Shown here one piece after another: positions 1 to 9,054 of a DNA stretch of 51,589 nucleotides. This DNA is from Malaciobacter halophilus (GTDB lineage Bacteria > Campylobacterota > Campylobacteria > Campylobacterales > Arcobacteraceae), in the NCBI RefSeq assembly GCF_002837275.1, contig NZ_NXIF01000031.1:1-51589 (forward strand). Reading direction: 5' to 3'. A program made the translations under genes and the position numbers. The notes under the pieces were generated by a model. That model made no database searches. It was not told where the DNA came from and worked only from the letters and a program-made list of their open reading frames with translations. Within the stretch, counting starts at the first letter, position 1. Each line of letters begins with the position of its first letter.

Positions 1-50
1 TGCAGGTTTCACTTGTGGAAACGTAGGCCTCTGCCAGCTCTTGAGTCTTT
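1..50 (+). other. 3' part of an unidentified structured plus-strand transcript (partial)
   Basis: No reading frame of known type covers this stretch. It folds well on paper: GTTTC at 6-10 pairs with GAAAC at 18-22 (CAC/GTG adds to the stem around a bulged G), and GCAG at 2-5 can pair with CTGC at 31-34 around it. It is followed by a terminator-like element with long T-runs on the same strand, so something transcribed left to right appears to end here. I do not recognise it as tmRNA, RNase P RNA or SRP RNA. A small stable RNA or the tail of a gene whose body lies outside the window are both possible. Confidence 0.25.
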
Positions 51-53
51 TTA

Positions 54-107
54 AGCCCTTATCTATTTTAACTTTTTACAGTTATCTTAGTTATGGGCTC
101 TTTTTTT
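54..107 (+). terminator. Rho-independent-like terminator of the entering plus-strand transcript
   Basis: AGCCC at 54-58 pairs with GGGCT at 95-99, and an inner hairpin TAACT/AGTTA (69-73/80-84) closes most of the loop. A run of seven T follows at 101-107 and another eight T at 113-120. In the minus direction the stem is followed by A rather than T, so it is oriented for plus-strand transcription. Confidence 0.4.
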
Positions 108-134
108 GCCTTTTTTTTACCCGTTTTTTCCCCT

Positions 135-911
135 TTATTTTCTTTTTATATAAAATGCCAATAATGTTGATATACTTAATGTTATCAATAAAATTGTAAT
201 TACAAAAAATGTACCATTTTCTATTTTTGTAAAAGGCAGAGCTGTTGTATTCATTCCAAAAAAACCTACAATAAGATTTAATGGTAAAAATATAGCTGAT
301 AGTAGTGTAAGAATATAAACAATTCTATTCATTTGCTCACTTGTTTTACTTTGATAAAAATTATAAAGTGTATCAAGTTTTTCAAGACATAATCCACTAT
401 TTCTATAACTTCTTTGTAAATGCTCTTGAATATCAGCAAAATTTCGTTCTAAATAGTCTTTTTCAGTTTTATAATTATCAATTAAATTTTCTAAAGCTTC
501 ATTTGCCTTATAAAGAACTCTATTAACTCTTATTAACTCATTTTTATATTCATACCAGGTTTTGTTGAAATTATCTTGACTTTTGTTTTCATAAATACTC
601 TCTTCTAAATCTAAAGTTTTTGTATAGTAATCATTTGTTAGCTTCATAGCTACTTTAATAGCTTTATCTAAATATAAATAGAATTGCTTTATATTATCTA
701 GTGCAACTATTTGATTTGTTTGTTTATCAAATAAGTAGTATATTTCATCGGTAATTATAAATGAGTAGTTAATAAATTCAAGTTTGTCATTTAAAACAAA
801 AGGTAACCTTAATATAAAAAGGTCATAGTTTTCATCGCTATAGAAAATAGAAGGATGCAAAGGATTTTTTAAATCTTCTTGATGTAAAGAATCGATTTGT
901 TTAATTAACAT
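135..911 (-). CDS. corA: CorA-family divalent metal ion transporter
   Basis: CorA proteins are pentameric inner-membrane channels for Mg2+ (sometimes Co2+/Ni2+). The family signature is clear: a long charged helical region (about residues 80-195) followed by two C-terminal membrane helices, the first ending in the GMN motif within 'VGFFGMNT', and a basic tail 'YIKRK'. At 258 aa it is shorter than typical CorA (about 316 aa); the N-terminal cytoplasmic domain is reduced. I prefer ATG at 911 because AAAGGG lies 5 nt upstream. A GTG at 917 is in frame but directly abuts that ribosome site. It follows the cyclophilin gene by about 20 bp on the same strand, so the two are probably co-transcribed. 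Substrate is not shown by sequence. Confidence 0.85.
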   Translation of the reverse strand: MLIKQIDSLHQEDLKNPLHPSIFYSDENYDLFILRLPFVLNDKLEFINYSFIITDEIYYLFDKQTNQIVALDNIKQFYLYLDKAIKVAMKLTNDYYTKTLDLEESIYENKSQDNFNKTWYEYKNELIRVNRVLYKANEALENLIDNYKTEKDYLERNFADIQEHLQRSYRNSGLCLEKLDTLYNFYQSKTSEQMNRIVYILTLLSAIFLPLNLIVGFFGMNTTALPFTKIENGTFFVITILLITLSISTLLAFYIKRK

Positions 912-933
912 TTGCACCCTTTATGAATAAGTT

Positions 934-1440
934 TTATTTAGTTTGTTTAATCTCAATAGAGATGATTTTATCATTTCCTTCAATACTATCTAAAGTAGAA
1001 AAGCTAGTTTCATCATCTTCTTCAATTTCTCCAAAAACAGTGTGAACACCATCTAAATGAGGGCAATCAACAAAACAAATAAAGAATTGACTACCACCAG
1101 TATTTAATCCTGCATGTGCCATTGATAAACTACCTCTTTTATGAACTTGTTTATCAGCATTTGTCTCACAAGCAATAGCCCAATCTGGACCACCTGTACC
1201 AGTACCTTGTGGACAACCACCTTGTGCCATAAAACCTGGAATTACTCTGTGAAAAATAAGATTATCGTAAAATTTATCATTTGCTAGTGTTGCAAAATTT
1301 GCAACTGTATTTGGAGTTTCATGGTTGAATAGTTTTAACCAGATAGTTCCTTTATCAGTAGTTATCTTTGCATAATTAAAACTATCCATTTCCTCTTGTG
1401 AATAGTTATACTCTTTTAGTTCTTTTGAAAAACCAAACAT
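934..1440 (-). CDS. Cyclophilin-type peptidyl-prolyl cis-trans isomerase (cytoplasmic, PpiB-like)
   Basis: Cyclophilins isomerise Xaa-Pro bonds during folding. The core active-site motif '[13 protein letters not shown]' is intact (catalytic Arg, Phe, Met, Gln), followed by the '[14 protein letters not shown]' loop and '[17 protein letters not shown]'. There is no signal peptide, so it is a cytoplasmic PpiB-type enzyme of normal size (168 aa). '[10 protein letters not shown]' is an unusual form of the common 'GGPGYxxxxE' loop. TATAAT is found 36-41 bp upstream of the ATG, and an AAAGGA ribosome site precedes the start. The corA gene follows closely. Confidence 0.93.
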   Translation of the reverse strand: MFGFSKELKEYNYSQEEMDSFNYAKITTDKGTIWLKLFNHETPNTVANFATLANDKFYDNLIFHRVIPGFMAQGGCPQGTGTGGPDWAIACETNADKQVHKRGSLSMAHAGLNTGGSQFFICFVDCPHLDGVHTVFGEIEEDDETSFSTLDSIEGNDKIISIEIKQTK

Positions 1441-1475
1441 ATTTAAATCCTTTAGTAAAATTATTTTAAAAAAAG

Positions 1476-1481
1476 ATTATA
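1476..1481 (-). promoter_or_regulatory. -10 box of the cyclophilin-corA transcript
   Basis: TATAAT on the minus strand, about 36 nt before the cyclophilin ATG, in the 73-bp gap after ftsI. No clear -35 box is seen, which is usual for the main sigma factor of this phylum. Confidence 0.4.
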
Positions 1482-1513
1482 TCTACTTATATCTAAAATA
1501 CACTTGTTATATA

Positions 1514-3370
1514 TTATTCACTTTTTTTTATATAGTTAAGGCTAATCATATTTTTAACTATCTCTTTAAATACAGGAACAGCTGATTGTGCGGCATAATA
1601 ATAGTACCAATATCTTCCAGTTGAGTTTGGTCTAAATACTGTAACACCTATTGTATATGAGTTCTTATCATCATTTACAAAACCAAAAAATGATGAAATA
1701 TACTCTCTTTGATAGTTTCCTCTTCTTGCAACTTTTGCAGTTCCAGTTTTTCCTCCTATTTCTAATCCATCAATTTGAGCACTTCTTCCTGTTCCTTTTG
1801 TAACCGTTTTAATAAGCATTCTTTTTACTTCATTTGCTGCATCTTTTGAAATAACTTTTTCTTTTAAAACCGTATCAGGTTTATATTTTCCTGAATCAGT
1901 TTGTAAATATGAAACAATTCTAGGAGTTACACTATATCCTTCATTATTAAATACAGTAAAAGCTTTCATGATTTGCATAAAAGTTGAAGTCATTCCTTGC
2001 CCATATGAAACAGTTGCTTTATAAACATTATCTTTATCTTGGTCTTCTCCTGCTGCTAGCTTATATATTGGCGGGATTTTCCCAACTTTTTCATAAGGTA
2101 AATCAATTCCAGTTTTTCTAGTAAAGCCAAATCTTTTATATCCTTCATACATCTCAGCACCTTTTAATCTTTGTGCAAGTTGTAAAGTACCAATATTTGA
2201 TGAAAAGATAAAAATATCATCTAAAGTTAAATAGTGTTTTTTAAATCTATGGTCATCATTTATATAAAATCTATCTATTTTATATCTTCCTCTTCTGTAT
2301 TGACCTTTAGAGTTTGGTTTACTTTCATTATAAGCAAAAAACAACTCATCTTTTTTCACTCTATTTTTATCTAATACAAGAGCAATTGACATGGGTTTTA
2401 TAACTGAACCTGGCTCAAATTGGTACTCAATAGCATTTACGTTTAAAGATGGAATATCTTCTTGTTTAATACTTTCGGGATTAAATCTATTTGAAGAAGC
2501 AAGAGATAGTACTTCTCCTGTTTTACTATTCATTATTGATACAATTATCTCTTGTGCACTTAGTTTTTTCTTATGTCTATCTAATATCATTTCAATATTT
2601 TTTTGAAGTTTTAAAGGAACGTTCAATACTAATTTTGCTCCATCTTCTCTTCTTTTAATAATTGAGTTTTTATCAAAAGAGATATATGAAAGTACATCTC
2701 TATTTCCTTTTAATATTCCATCTTCTGTTTTATTTAATATGCTATTATATTTTTTTTCTAAACCTTTAATTCCTCTTACTTTTGTTTTACCTCTTTTTGT
2801 TTCAAATTTAGTAATATATCCAACAACAGGAGTTAGAGTATTTTCATAAGAGTATATTCTTTTTTCACCACTTTCAATGATACTTAATCCTCTTAAAATT
2901 CTACCACCTGCAACTTTTCTTGCTTTAAATACATCTAGTCTTCTTAATTTAAAACCAAGCTCTTTTAGATTTTTTGCAGTTCTTGCATCAATATTATATG
3001 ATAAGACAAGATTTCCTGGTCTATTTCTTAAAGAGTCATCAACCTTTTTTTTCAATTTAGCGTAAGAAATATCACTATAAATTGAGAAGAGTTTTAAAAA
3101 CAACTCTTTTTTATCAAGGTCAAGGTGTCTTGTATCAATAGATGCTTTGTATAATTTTTTTGATGATGCAATTTTAAAATTATCAGCACTTACTATATCT
3201 CCTCTTACTGCAAGCTCTTTTTTTGAACTTTGCAAAGAAGGAAGTCTTCTTTCATTTGTCATAGTATTAGCAATTGAGAATACTAGAATAATTAGAAAAA
3301 GTAAGATTAATAAAAATAAAATTACAATTTTTTTTGTTTTATTAATATTTTCGATTTTATTTGAAGTCAT
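1514..3370 (-). CDS. ftsI: Peptidoglycan D,D-transpeptidase FtsI (class B PBP, septal)
   Basis: This is a class B penicillin-binding protein that cross-links septal peptidoglycan on the periplasmic side of the inner membrane. It has one N-terminal membrane anchor (about residues 14-35), a dimerisation domain with 'RGDIVSADN' (residues 56-64), and a transpeptidase domain with all three active-site motifs: S322-V-I-K325, S390-S-N392 and K541-T-G543. Length (618 aa) is normal. It lies head to head with ftsW, its glycosyltransferase partner, across only 28 bp; in most bacteria ftsI sits in the dcw cluster beside murE. The ATG is preceded by GGATAAAT. Pairing with ftsW rather than a rodA gene favours FtsI over the elongation PBP2. 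Confidence 0.9.
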   Translation of the reverse strand: MTSNKIENINKTKKIVILFLLILLFLIILVFSIANTMTNERRLPSLQSSKKELAVRGDIVSADNFKIASSKKLYKASIDTRHLDLDKKELFLKLFSIYSDISYAKLKKKVDDSLRNRPGNLVLSYNIDARTAKNLKELGFKLRRLDVFKARKVAGGRILRGLSIIESGEKRIYSYENTLTPVVGYITKFETKRGKTKVRGIKGLEKKYNSILNKTEDGILKGNRDVLSYISFDKNSIIKRREDGAKLVLNVPLKLQKNIEMILDRHKKKLSAQEIIVSIMNSKTGEVLSLASSNRFNPESIKQEDIPSLNVNAIEYQFEPGSVIKPMSIALVLDKNRVKKDELFFAYNESKPNSKGQYRRGRYKIDRFYINDDHRFKKHYLTLDDIFIFSSNIGTLQLAQRLKGAEMYEGYKRFGFTRKTGIDLPYEKVGKIPPIYKLAAGEDQDKDNVYKATVSYGQGMTSTFMQIMKAFTVFNNEGYSVTPRIVSYLQTDSGKYKPDTVLKEKVISKDAANEVKRMLIKTVTKGTGRSAQIDGLEIGGKTGTAKVARRGNYQREYISSFFGFVNDDKNSYTIGVTVFRPNSTGRYWYYYYAAQSAVPVFKEIVKNMISLNYIKKSE

Positions 3371-3398
3371 ATTTATCCATTATATATTATAATAGGAA
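3371..3398. promoter_or_regulatory. 28-bp divergent start region between ftsI and ftsW
   Basis: The whole gap holds TATAAT on the plus strand (3388-3393) and TATAAT on the minus strand (3384-3379). If these are used, both mRNAs would begin within a few bases of the start codons. The alternative is that the real promoters lie inside the opposing genes. Ribosome sites are GGAT for ftsI and AGGA, very close to the ATG, for ftsW. Confidence 0.35.
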
Positions 3399-4628
3399 AT
3401 GAATTTTAGCACAAATAAGATTAAACCCAAAGTCCAAAATAGATATAACCAACCAGACTATTTACTTTTTCTATTAGTATCTATTTTAATTACTATTAGT
3501 ATTATATTTTCATACTCTCTTACAATCTATACTGTGGAGTATTATGGCTATAATCAATTTCACTTTTTTTCTAGACAACTTCTTGTTGGAGTATTGTCTT
3601 TACTATTGATGTGGACATTATCTTTAATAAACCCTGATAAGATTGTAGGTAAAATAGGTATGAGTCTATTTATATTATTCTTTTTACTAATGGCAGCAAT
3701 GCCATTACTTCCTTCTAGTTTAGTTACGGAAAGTGGTGGAGCAAATAGATGGATTAGATTGCCAGGAGTATCTCTTTCTCCTGTGGAATTTTTTAAAGTA
3801 GGATTTATTTATTTTCTTTCGTGGTCATTTCATAGAAGGGTTATGGTTATGCCTAAAAAAATGACTTTAAAAGATGAACTTTTATTATTAGCTCCATACT
3901 TTGGTGCTTTTTTACTTGTGGTTTTTATAGTTGCATTTTTACAAAAAGATTTAGGACAAGTTGTTCTTTTGGGGCTTATATTAATTGTTTTATTAGTATT
4001 TGCAAATAGAAGTTTTAAAGTATTCTTATCTTTAGGTGCAACAGCATTAGTGGCATTTGTAGTATTAATTGTTTCAGCGCCTCATAGAATCAACAGAATA
4101 TACTCTTGGTGGGCTATGAATCAAGATGGTATTTTAGCAATTATGCCAGAGTGGGTAGATAAATATCTAAGAATTGATGAATTACCAGAACCATATCAAG
4201 TTTCACACTCTTTAAATGCTATTCATAATGGTGGTTTTTTTGGACAAGGAATCTCTTTAGGAGATATAAAATTAGGTTTTTTATCTGAAGTGCATACAGA
4301 TTTTGTATTAGCAGGAATTACTGAAGAGTTAGGGCTAGTTGGATTACTATTTATTTTAATAATACTTTTTTCAATTGTTTGGAGAATATTTATAATTAGT
4401 AGAAGAGTAGATAATCCAATTTATCATCTTTTTAGTTTAGGAATTGCACTTATGATAATAATCGCTTTTTTAATAAACTCATATGGTATCTCAGGTATGA
4501 TTCCAATTAAAGGTATTGCTGTACCATTTTTAAGTTATGGTGGTTCTTCAATGTTATCAATGGCAATATCAATAGGTTTAGTTTTATCAATTAGTAGAAC
4601 AATAAGTAAGGAGAAAAAGAGTAAATGA
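3399..4628 (+). CDS. ftsW: Peptidoglycan glycosyltransferase FtsW (SEDS family)
   Basis: SEDS-family polymerase that builds septal glycan strands from lipid II with FtsI. It is an integral membrane protein with about ten hydrophobic segments. Family motifs are present: 'GGANRWIRLPGVSLSPVEFFK' region near residues 112-132, 'AFLQKDLGQVVLL', 'QVSHSLNAIHNGGFFGQG', 'HTDFVLAGITEELG' and the C-terminal 'AVPFLSYGGSSMLSM'. Length is 409 aa, as usual. It is the first gene of a plus-strand unit with murG: the stop overlaps the murG start by 4 bp (ATGA), which suggests coupled translation. The operon thus makes lipid II (MurG) and uses it (FtsW). Confidence 0.94.
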   Translation: MNFSTNKIKPKVQNRYNQPDYLLFLLVSILITISIIFSYSLTIYTVEYYGYNQFHFFSRQLLVGVLSLLLMWTLSLINPDKIVGKIGMSLFILFFLLMAAMPLLPSSLVTESGGANRWIRLPGVSLSPVEFFKVGFIYFLSWSFHRRVMVMPKKMTLKDELLLLAPYFGAFLLVVFIVAFLQKDLGQVVLLGLILIVLLVFANRSFKVFLSLGATALVAFVVLIVSAPHRINRIYSWWAMNQDGILAIMPEWVDKYLRIDELPEPYQVSHSLNAIHNGGFFGQGISLGDIKLGFLSEVHTDFVLAGITEELGLVGLLFILIILFSIVWRIFIISRRVDNPIYHLFSLGIALMIIIAFLINSYGISGMIPIKGIAVPFLSYGGSSMLSMAISIGLVLSISRTISKEKKSK

Positions 4629-5656
4629 AAGGCAAAGTTGTTATAACAGGTGGTGGAACAGGAGGGCACTTAAAAGTTGCAAAAGCTTTTATTGATGAGT
4701 TTCATAAAAGAGGTATTTCTCCTATTTTTATTGGTTCTAAAACAGGACAAGATGAACAGTGGTTTAAAGATGAAAGAAAATTAAAAAAAGCATTTTTTTT
4801 AGATACAAAAGGAGTAGTAGATAAGAACTTTCTTGGAAAAATAAAATCACTTTTTCAAATTATTAAAGAGGTAAATCACTGTTTAAATATTTTTGATAAA
4901 GCAGAAGTAAAAACTGTTATTTCAGTTGGAGGTTTTTCAGCAGCACCTGCTACATTTGCTTCAGTTTTATCTTTTGGTTGTAAACTATATATTCATGAAC
5001 AAAATTCGAAAATGGGTAAACTAAATGAACTAACTAGCAGATTTGCAACAGAGGTGTTTTCTTCTTATTTACAAGACTCTTTAGTAAAAGACTATCCTGT
5101 TAATAGTGAATTCTTTGATAATGCAAGAGTTAGGCATGAAATACAAACTATTATTTTTCTTGGAGGTTCTCAAGGGGCAAAAGCTATAAATGATTTTGCA
5201 TTAAGTGTTGCTGTAAAATTAGATAAACTAGGAATAAAAATAATCCATCAAACAGGAAAAGCAGATTTTCAAAGAGTTAAAAGTAAATATGAAGAGTTAA
5301 ATCTTGATGTAGATGTTTTTGATTTTACATCTGATATTTCAAAAAAAATGAGTTTAGCAGATTTTGCAATAAGTAGAAGTGGAGCTTCTACTCTTTGGGA
5401 GCTTGCAGCTAATTCTTTACCAACTTTATTTGTACCTTATCCATATGCAGCAAAAGACCATCAATACTATAATGCAAAGTTTTTAAAAGATAAAAAATTA
5501 TGTTTTATATGTAGAGAAAGGAATTTAAACCCTGAAATAATTGATAAGATTTTAAAAGCTGATATTAAATCAATGAGTAAAGGTTTAATTGATTCAATAG
5601 GCTATAATGCTATTGAATCAATAGTTGATATTATTATTCAGAATAATCAAAAGTAG
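4625..5656 (+). CDS. murG: UDP-GlcNAc:lipid I N-acetylglucosaminyltransferase MurG
   Basis: MurG adds GlcNAc to lipid I to make lipid II on the inner face of the membrane. It shows the GT28 N-terminal loop 'GGGTGGHL' (residues 8-15), '[11 protein letters not shown]', 'IHEQN', the second glycine-rich loop '[12 protein letters not shown]' and the C-terminal nucleotide-sugar site '[17 protein letters not shown]'. The '[11 protein letters not shown]' stretch replaces the more usual 'HEQNAVPGLTN'. Length is 343 aa. Its 3' end overlaps the opposing uppP gene by 39 bp. Confidence 0.93.
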   Translation: MKGKVVITGGGTGGHLKVAKAFIDEFHKRGISPIFIGSKTGQDEQWFKDERKLKKAFFLDTKGVVDKNFLGKIKSLFQIIKEVNHCLNIFDKAEVKTVISVGGFSAAPATFASVLSFGCKLYIHEQNSKMGKLNELTSRFATEVFSSYLQDSLVKDYPVNSEFFDNARVRHEIQTIIFLGGSQGAKAINDFALSVAVKLDKLGIKIIHQTGKADFQRVKSKYEELNLDVDVFDFTSDISKKMSLADFAISRSGASTLWELAANSLPTLFVPYPYAAKDHQYYNAKFLKDKKLCFICRERNLNPEIIDKILKADIKSMSKGLIDSIGYNAIESIVDIIIQNNQK

Positions 5657-6403
5657 TATTCCAAAAGCAATTCTATAAATACCAAAACTTACAAAAGTGA
5701 AATTTTCTAAGAATTTTAGAAATAGTTTTATTGTTAGAAAAGCAACAAAAAAGGCAACTACAAAACCAACTGCTAAATTTAATAGATTTGAGCTTTGAAG
5801 TAGTTGTTCATGGTGTTTTAATAAGTCATATCCTGTTGTTGCACACATTACAGGAAAAGCAAGTAAGAAAGAGAACTCTGCACTTGCTTTTCTATTTAGT
5901 CCTACAAGCATAGCACCTATAATACTAGCTCCTGCTCTACTTGTCCCTGGAATTAATGCAAAAATTTGAGCAATTCCTATATATAAAGCTTGTTTAAAAG
6001 AGACATCTTCTACATTTGAAACTGTATGTTTACTTTCATCATAAAATTTTTCAACAATTAAAAATACTATACCACCTACAATAAACATATATGCAACAAT
6101 TTCAATTGTAAACATTGCTTTTACATATGAAGAGAATAAAAATCCAATTGCTGCAATTGGAAGAAAGGCAATAAAGATTTTACTCCATAAATTTATATGT
6201 TTTGTATTAAATTTATCTGGATAGTTTAATATAACTGCTAAAATTGCAGCAAACTGTATTATTACTTCATATGCTTTATTTATACTATTTTGCTCTAAGT
6301 TTAAAAATTCACTTGCTACAATTAAGTGTCCCGTAGATGAAATTGGCAAAAACTCTGTAAAACCTTCTATAATTCCTAAAATAATTGAATCAAAAACTGT
6401 CAT
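5618..6403 (-). CDS. uppP: Undecaprenyl-diphosphatase UppP (BacA)
   Basis: UppP dephosphorylates undecaprenyl pyrophosphate so the lipid carrier can be reused for peptidoglycan and other envelope polymers. Both conserved motifs are present: '[14 protein letters not shown]' (residues 15-28; contains the catalytic Glu, Ser and His) and '[10 protein letters not shown]'. About seven or eight membrane helices span the 261 aa. The start overlaps the stop of mqnA by one base (TAATG), so the two are probably translated together. The 3' end overlaps murG tail to tail by 39 bp, so the two convergent mRNAs are complementary there. Confidence 0.94.
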   Translation of the reverse strand: MTVFDSIILGIIEGFTEFLPISSTGHLIVASEFLNLEQNSINKAYEVIIQFAAILAVILNYPDKFNTKHINLWSKIFIAFLPIAAIGFLFSSYVKAMFTIEIVAYMFIVGGIVFLIVEKFYDESKHTVSNVEDVSFKQALYIGIAQIFALIPGTSRAGASIIGAMLVGLNRKASAEFSFLLAFPVMCATTGYDLLKHHEQLLQSSNLLNLAVGFVVAFFVAFLTIKLFLKFLENFTFVSFGIYRIAFGILLLIILNNNINY

Positions 6404-7065
6404 TATTTAATACCTTGTTCTTTTGTTAATTTAAAAAATAGCTTTAATGCAAGTTTTTCTTTTATACCAATATCGTAATCTATTTTTGTTAAATATTCTA
6501 AAATATTTTTTTTACAGATTCCTGAACGTTTTTCATACTTTTCTAAAATATATTGGGGGATTTTAATATGTCTTTTATTAAAGTTTTTCATGGTTTTTTT
6601 CAATAATTTACCATTTTTGTTATAAGATAATCGAGCAAAAACAAATGGTAATTTATATTTGTCTTGCCATGCTTTTGCTAAATCTATAAAACTATCTTTA
6701 TCATTTTCATGATAAAACTTTAAAGCTTTATCTCCAATAATAACTTGTCCATTTAAATCAAGTACTTTTGCAAGTGCATTTGATGTATCACTTTGAAAAT
6801 CTTTTGAATAAGTACCTGGTACTAATAATACAGATGTAACTTCATCTCTTGCAATAATCCCATAATCTAATGATTTTTCTCCTCTTGAGGCAATTGAAGA
6901 TATAAAAGCTGACTCAACAGTTCTTTTTTTAAATTTTTTATTTATTGCTGAAGGATAAGATTTCTTATATTCGATTATAGCTCTTAGTTGGTTAGATTTT
7001 ATATTTTTTTTCATATATACAGTTACAGGTAATAAATTAATAAAATCTATCTTTGCAAACTTCAT
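6403..7065 (-). CDS. mqnA: MqnA-like chorismate dehydratase (futalosine menaquinone pathway)
   Basis: MqnA makes 3-[(1-carboxyvinyl)oxy]benzoate from chorismate, the first step of the futalosine route to menaquinone used by Campylobacterota. The protein begins '[14 protein letters not shown]' and contains 'AFISSIAS', '[10 protein letters not shown]' and '[17 protein letters not shown]', which are landmarks of the family. At 220 aa it is shorter than many MqnA proteins (about 270 aa), as is common in this phylum. Assignment rests on these motifs; a related solute-binding-fold protein of unknown role cannot be excluded. It precedes uppP on the minus strand and diverges from moaD. Confidence 0.75.
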   Translation of the reverse strand: MKFAKIDFINLLPVTVYMKKNIKSNQLRAIIEYKKSYPSAINKKFKKRTVESAFISSIASRGEKSLDYGIIARDEVTSVLLVPGTYSKDFQSDTSNALAKVLDLNGQVIIGDKALKFYHENDKDSFIDLAKAWQDKYKLPFVFARLSYNKNGKLLKKTMKNFNKRHIKIPQYILEKYEKRSGICKKNILEYLTKIDYDIGIKEKLALKLFFKLTKEQGIK

Positions 7066-7096
7066 TATGTTTTCCTAAAAATTAAATTATTTTTGA

Positions 7097-7126
7097 TATA
7101 ATATTGAAAAATTGGTAAATAAGGGG
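7097..7126 (+). promoter_or_regulatory. moaD operon promoter and ribosome site
   Basis: TTTTGA directly followed by TATAAT (7097-7102) forms an extended -10 element. AAGGGG at 7121-7126 is the ribosome site, 5 nt before the ATG. The same TTTTGATATAAT arrangement occurs before tuf. Confidence 0.6.
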
Positions 7127-7131
7127 TTAAA

Positions 7132-7353
7132 ATGGTTGAAGTAGAATTTTTAGGACCAATTAATAAACAAAAAATGAATTTAGATATTTCAAATTTATCA
7201 CAATTAAGTGAAGTTTTAAAAGGTGATGAAGAAGTAAGCTCTTGGTTAGAGAAGTGTGCAGTAGCTGTTAATGATACTTTAGTTTCTTCAAAAGATATTA
7301 GTTTAAAAGATGGGGATAAAATTTCATTACTTCCTCCTGTTTGTGGTGGGTGA
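7132..7353 (+). CDS. moaD: Molybdopterin synthase small (sulfur-carrier) subunit MoaD
   Basis: MoaD is a ubiquitin-like protein whose C-terminal Gly-Gly is made a thiocarboxylate and donates sulfur to precursor Z. The 73-aa protein ends in 'LLPPVCGG', the required di-glycine tail, after a beta-grasp pattern 'VNDTLVSSKDISLKDGDKIS'. moaE starts 3 bp after its stop, so the two synthase subunits are made together. The product is needed by molybdoenzymes such as the TorA-type enzyme at 43.6-46.1 kb. Confidence 0.93.
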   Translation: MVEVEFLGPINKQKMNLDISNLSQLSEVLKGDEEVSSWLEKCAVAVNDTLVSSKDISLKDGDKISLLPPVCGG

Positions 7354-7356
7354 TAA

Positions 7357-7800
7357 ATGGAAAAATTGCAATTATTTGAAGGTAGTTTACCTGTAGAGCA
7401 AATTACTAATTCTTGGTATGACGAGTTTAGAAACTCTAATTATGGGGCTATTATTACTTTTGTTGGTGTGGTAAGAGATGAAGATAATATTGAAGGATTA
7501 TCTTTTGATATATATGAACCAATTTTAAAATCATGGTTTGATACTTGGCAAGATAGAGCAAAAAAGAAGAATGCTATTGTTCTTATGGCTCACTCAAAAG
7601 GTGATGTATTAAATCATACAAGCTCATATATAGCAGCAGTTTGTTCACCAAAAAGAAGAGTTGCTTTAGAGATGATTGATGAATTTGTTGAAGATTTTAA
7701 AGCAAATGCACCAATATGGAAATACGATATAAAAAATAATACTAGAGTCTATGCAGAAGATAGAAGTACTCCAATAAATGGTGCTGGCTTACTAAATTAA
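7357..7800 (+). CDS. moaE: Molybdopterin synthase catalytic subunit MoaE
   Basis: MoaE forms the heterotetramer with MoaD and converts precursor Z to molybdopterin. Family features are 'NYGAIITFVGVVRDED' near residue 28, 'LSFDIYEPILKSWF', 'AHSKGDVLNHTSSYIAAVCSPKRR' with the conserved Arg pair, and 'APIWKYD' (Lys binding the MoaD tail). Length is 147 aa. It sits 3 bp behind moaD and 3 bp before the REC-REC-GGDEF gene. Confidence 0.93.
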   Translation: MEKLQLFEGSLPVEQITNSWYDEFRNSNYGAIITFVGVVRDEDNIEGLSFDIYEPILKSWFDTWQDRAKKKNAIVLMAHSKGDVLNHTSSYIAAVCSPKRRVALEMIDEFVEDFKANAPIWKYDIKNNTRVYAEDRSTPINGAGLLN

Positions 7801-7803
7801 ATT

Positions 7804-9054
7804 ATGAAAAGAGTTTTAATAATTGAGGATAGTAAATCAGTAGCAAGTAGCTTAAGTCTTATGATAAAAGAGCAGTTTGGATATAAAACTGTTCTTGGCT
7901 CATCAGTAAAACAGTGTGCAAAAATCTTACTTGAGTATAAAGGAAAATTTGATGTAGCTTTACTAGATTTAGGTTTACCTGATTCTGAAAATGGTGAAAT
8001 TGTAGATTTTGTAGCAAAGTTTAATATTCCTATAATTATTCTTACTGGTTCTACTTTGGTAGAAGATGAAATTAAAAATCGTAGTAAAAATATTGTTGAT
8101 TATGTTGTAAAAGATGGAATGTACTCTTTTAAGTATGCCTTATCAGTTATAAATAGAGTTATAAAAAATGAAAAAACAAAAGTATTAATTGTTGATGATT
8201 CAAATACTTTTTTAGAAACAACTAAGGCATTAATTGAAAAATATAGGCTAAATGTATTTACAGCTAGTAATGGTTTAGAAGCTTTAGAAGTATTAGAAAA
8301 AAATAGAGATATTAAACTTTTACTAACTGATTATATTATGCCTTACATGAATGGCTTAGATTTAGTAAGAGAGATAAGAAAAAAGTATAATAAAGATCAA
8401 TTATCAATAATTGTTACTTCGGCAGTTAAACAAAGAAATACAGCATCAAAATTTTTAAAATATGGAGCAAATGATTTTTTATATAAAGGTTTTACTCAGG
8501 AAGAACTTTTTGTAAGACTTGGAGCAAATTTAGAGTTAATAGAGTTGTTTGAAGAATTAACTAATAGAGCAAATAAAGATTTTTTAACAGGAATGTATAA
8601 TAGACGTTATCTTTTTAATGAAGGCAATATTTTATATCAAAGAGCAAAAAAGAAAAAACAGAAATTTGCAGTTGCTTTACTTGATATAGATAGATTTAAA
8701 TCAATTAATGATAATTTTGGTCATGATGTAGGTGATATAGCAATTAAAAAAGTTTCAACTATTCTTGAGAAGTTCTTGTATAATCAAGAACTAGTAGCAA
8801 GATTAGGTGGAGAAGAGTTTTGTATTGTTTTTGAAAATGCAGATGAGAATGAAATAAAATCAAAATTAGAGTTGATAAAAGATGAATTTGAAAATAGTTG
8901 TATAGAATTAGAAACAACAAAATTAAATTTTACTGTTTCAATTGGGTGTAGTTTTGATTTAGCAAACTCTTTAGATGAGATGCTTCAAGCTGCAGATAAA
9001 GAGCTATATAGTGCAAAAAATGGTGGAAGAAATCAAATAAGGTATAGAAAATGA
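7804..9054 (+). CDS. Response regulator with two receiver domains and a GGDEF diguanylate cyclase domain
   Basis: Likely cytoplasmic phosphorelay-controlled enzyme making c-di-GMP. Receiver 1 (about 1-120) has acidic residues E8/D9 and phospho-acceptor D55 in 'ALLDLGLPD'. Receiver 2 (about 125-245) has D131/D132 and D176 in 'LLTDYIMP'. The GGDEF domain (about 258-416) starts 'DFLTGMYNRRYLF' and has the active-site loop GGEEF at 335-339, a functional variant, so it is probably active. The inhibitory RxxD I-site five residues before GGEEF is absent (sequence 'YNQE'), so product inhibition by that route is unlikely. It follows moaE by 3 bp and overlaps the next gene by 4 bp. No kinase gene is adjacent. 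Confidence 0.9.
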   Translation: MKRVLIIEDSKSVASSLSLMIKEQFGYKTVLGSSVKQCAKILLEYKGKFDVALLDLGLPDSENGEIVDFVAKFNIPIIILTGSTLVEDEIKNRSKNIVDYVVKDGMYSFKYALSVINRVIKNEKTKVLIVDDSNTFLETTKALIEKYRLNVFTASNGLEALEVLEKNRDIKLLLTDYIMPYMNGLDLVREIRKKYNKDQLSIIVTSAVKQRNTASKFLKYGANDFLYKGFTQEELFVRLGANLELIELFEELTNRANKDFLTGMYNRRYLFNEGNILYQRAKKKKQKFAVALLDIDRFKSINDNFGHDVGDIAIKKVSTILEKFLYNQELVARLGGEEFCIVFENADENEIKSKLELIKDEFENSCIELETTKLNFTVSIGCSFDLANSLDEMLQAADKELYSAKNGGRNQIRYRK

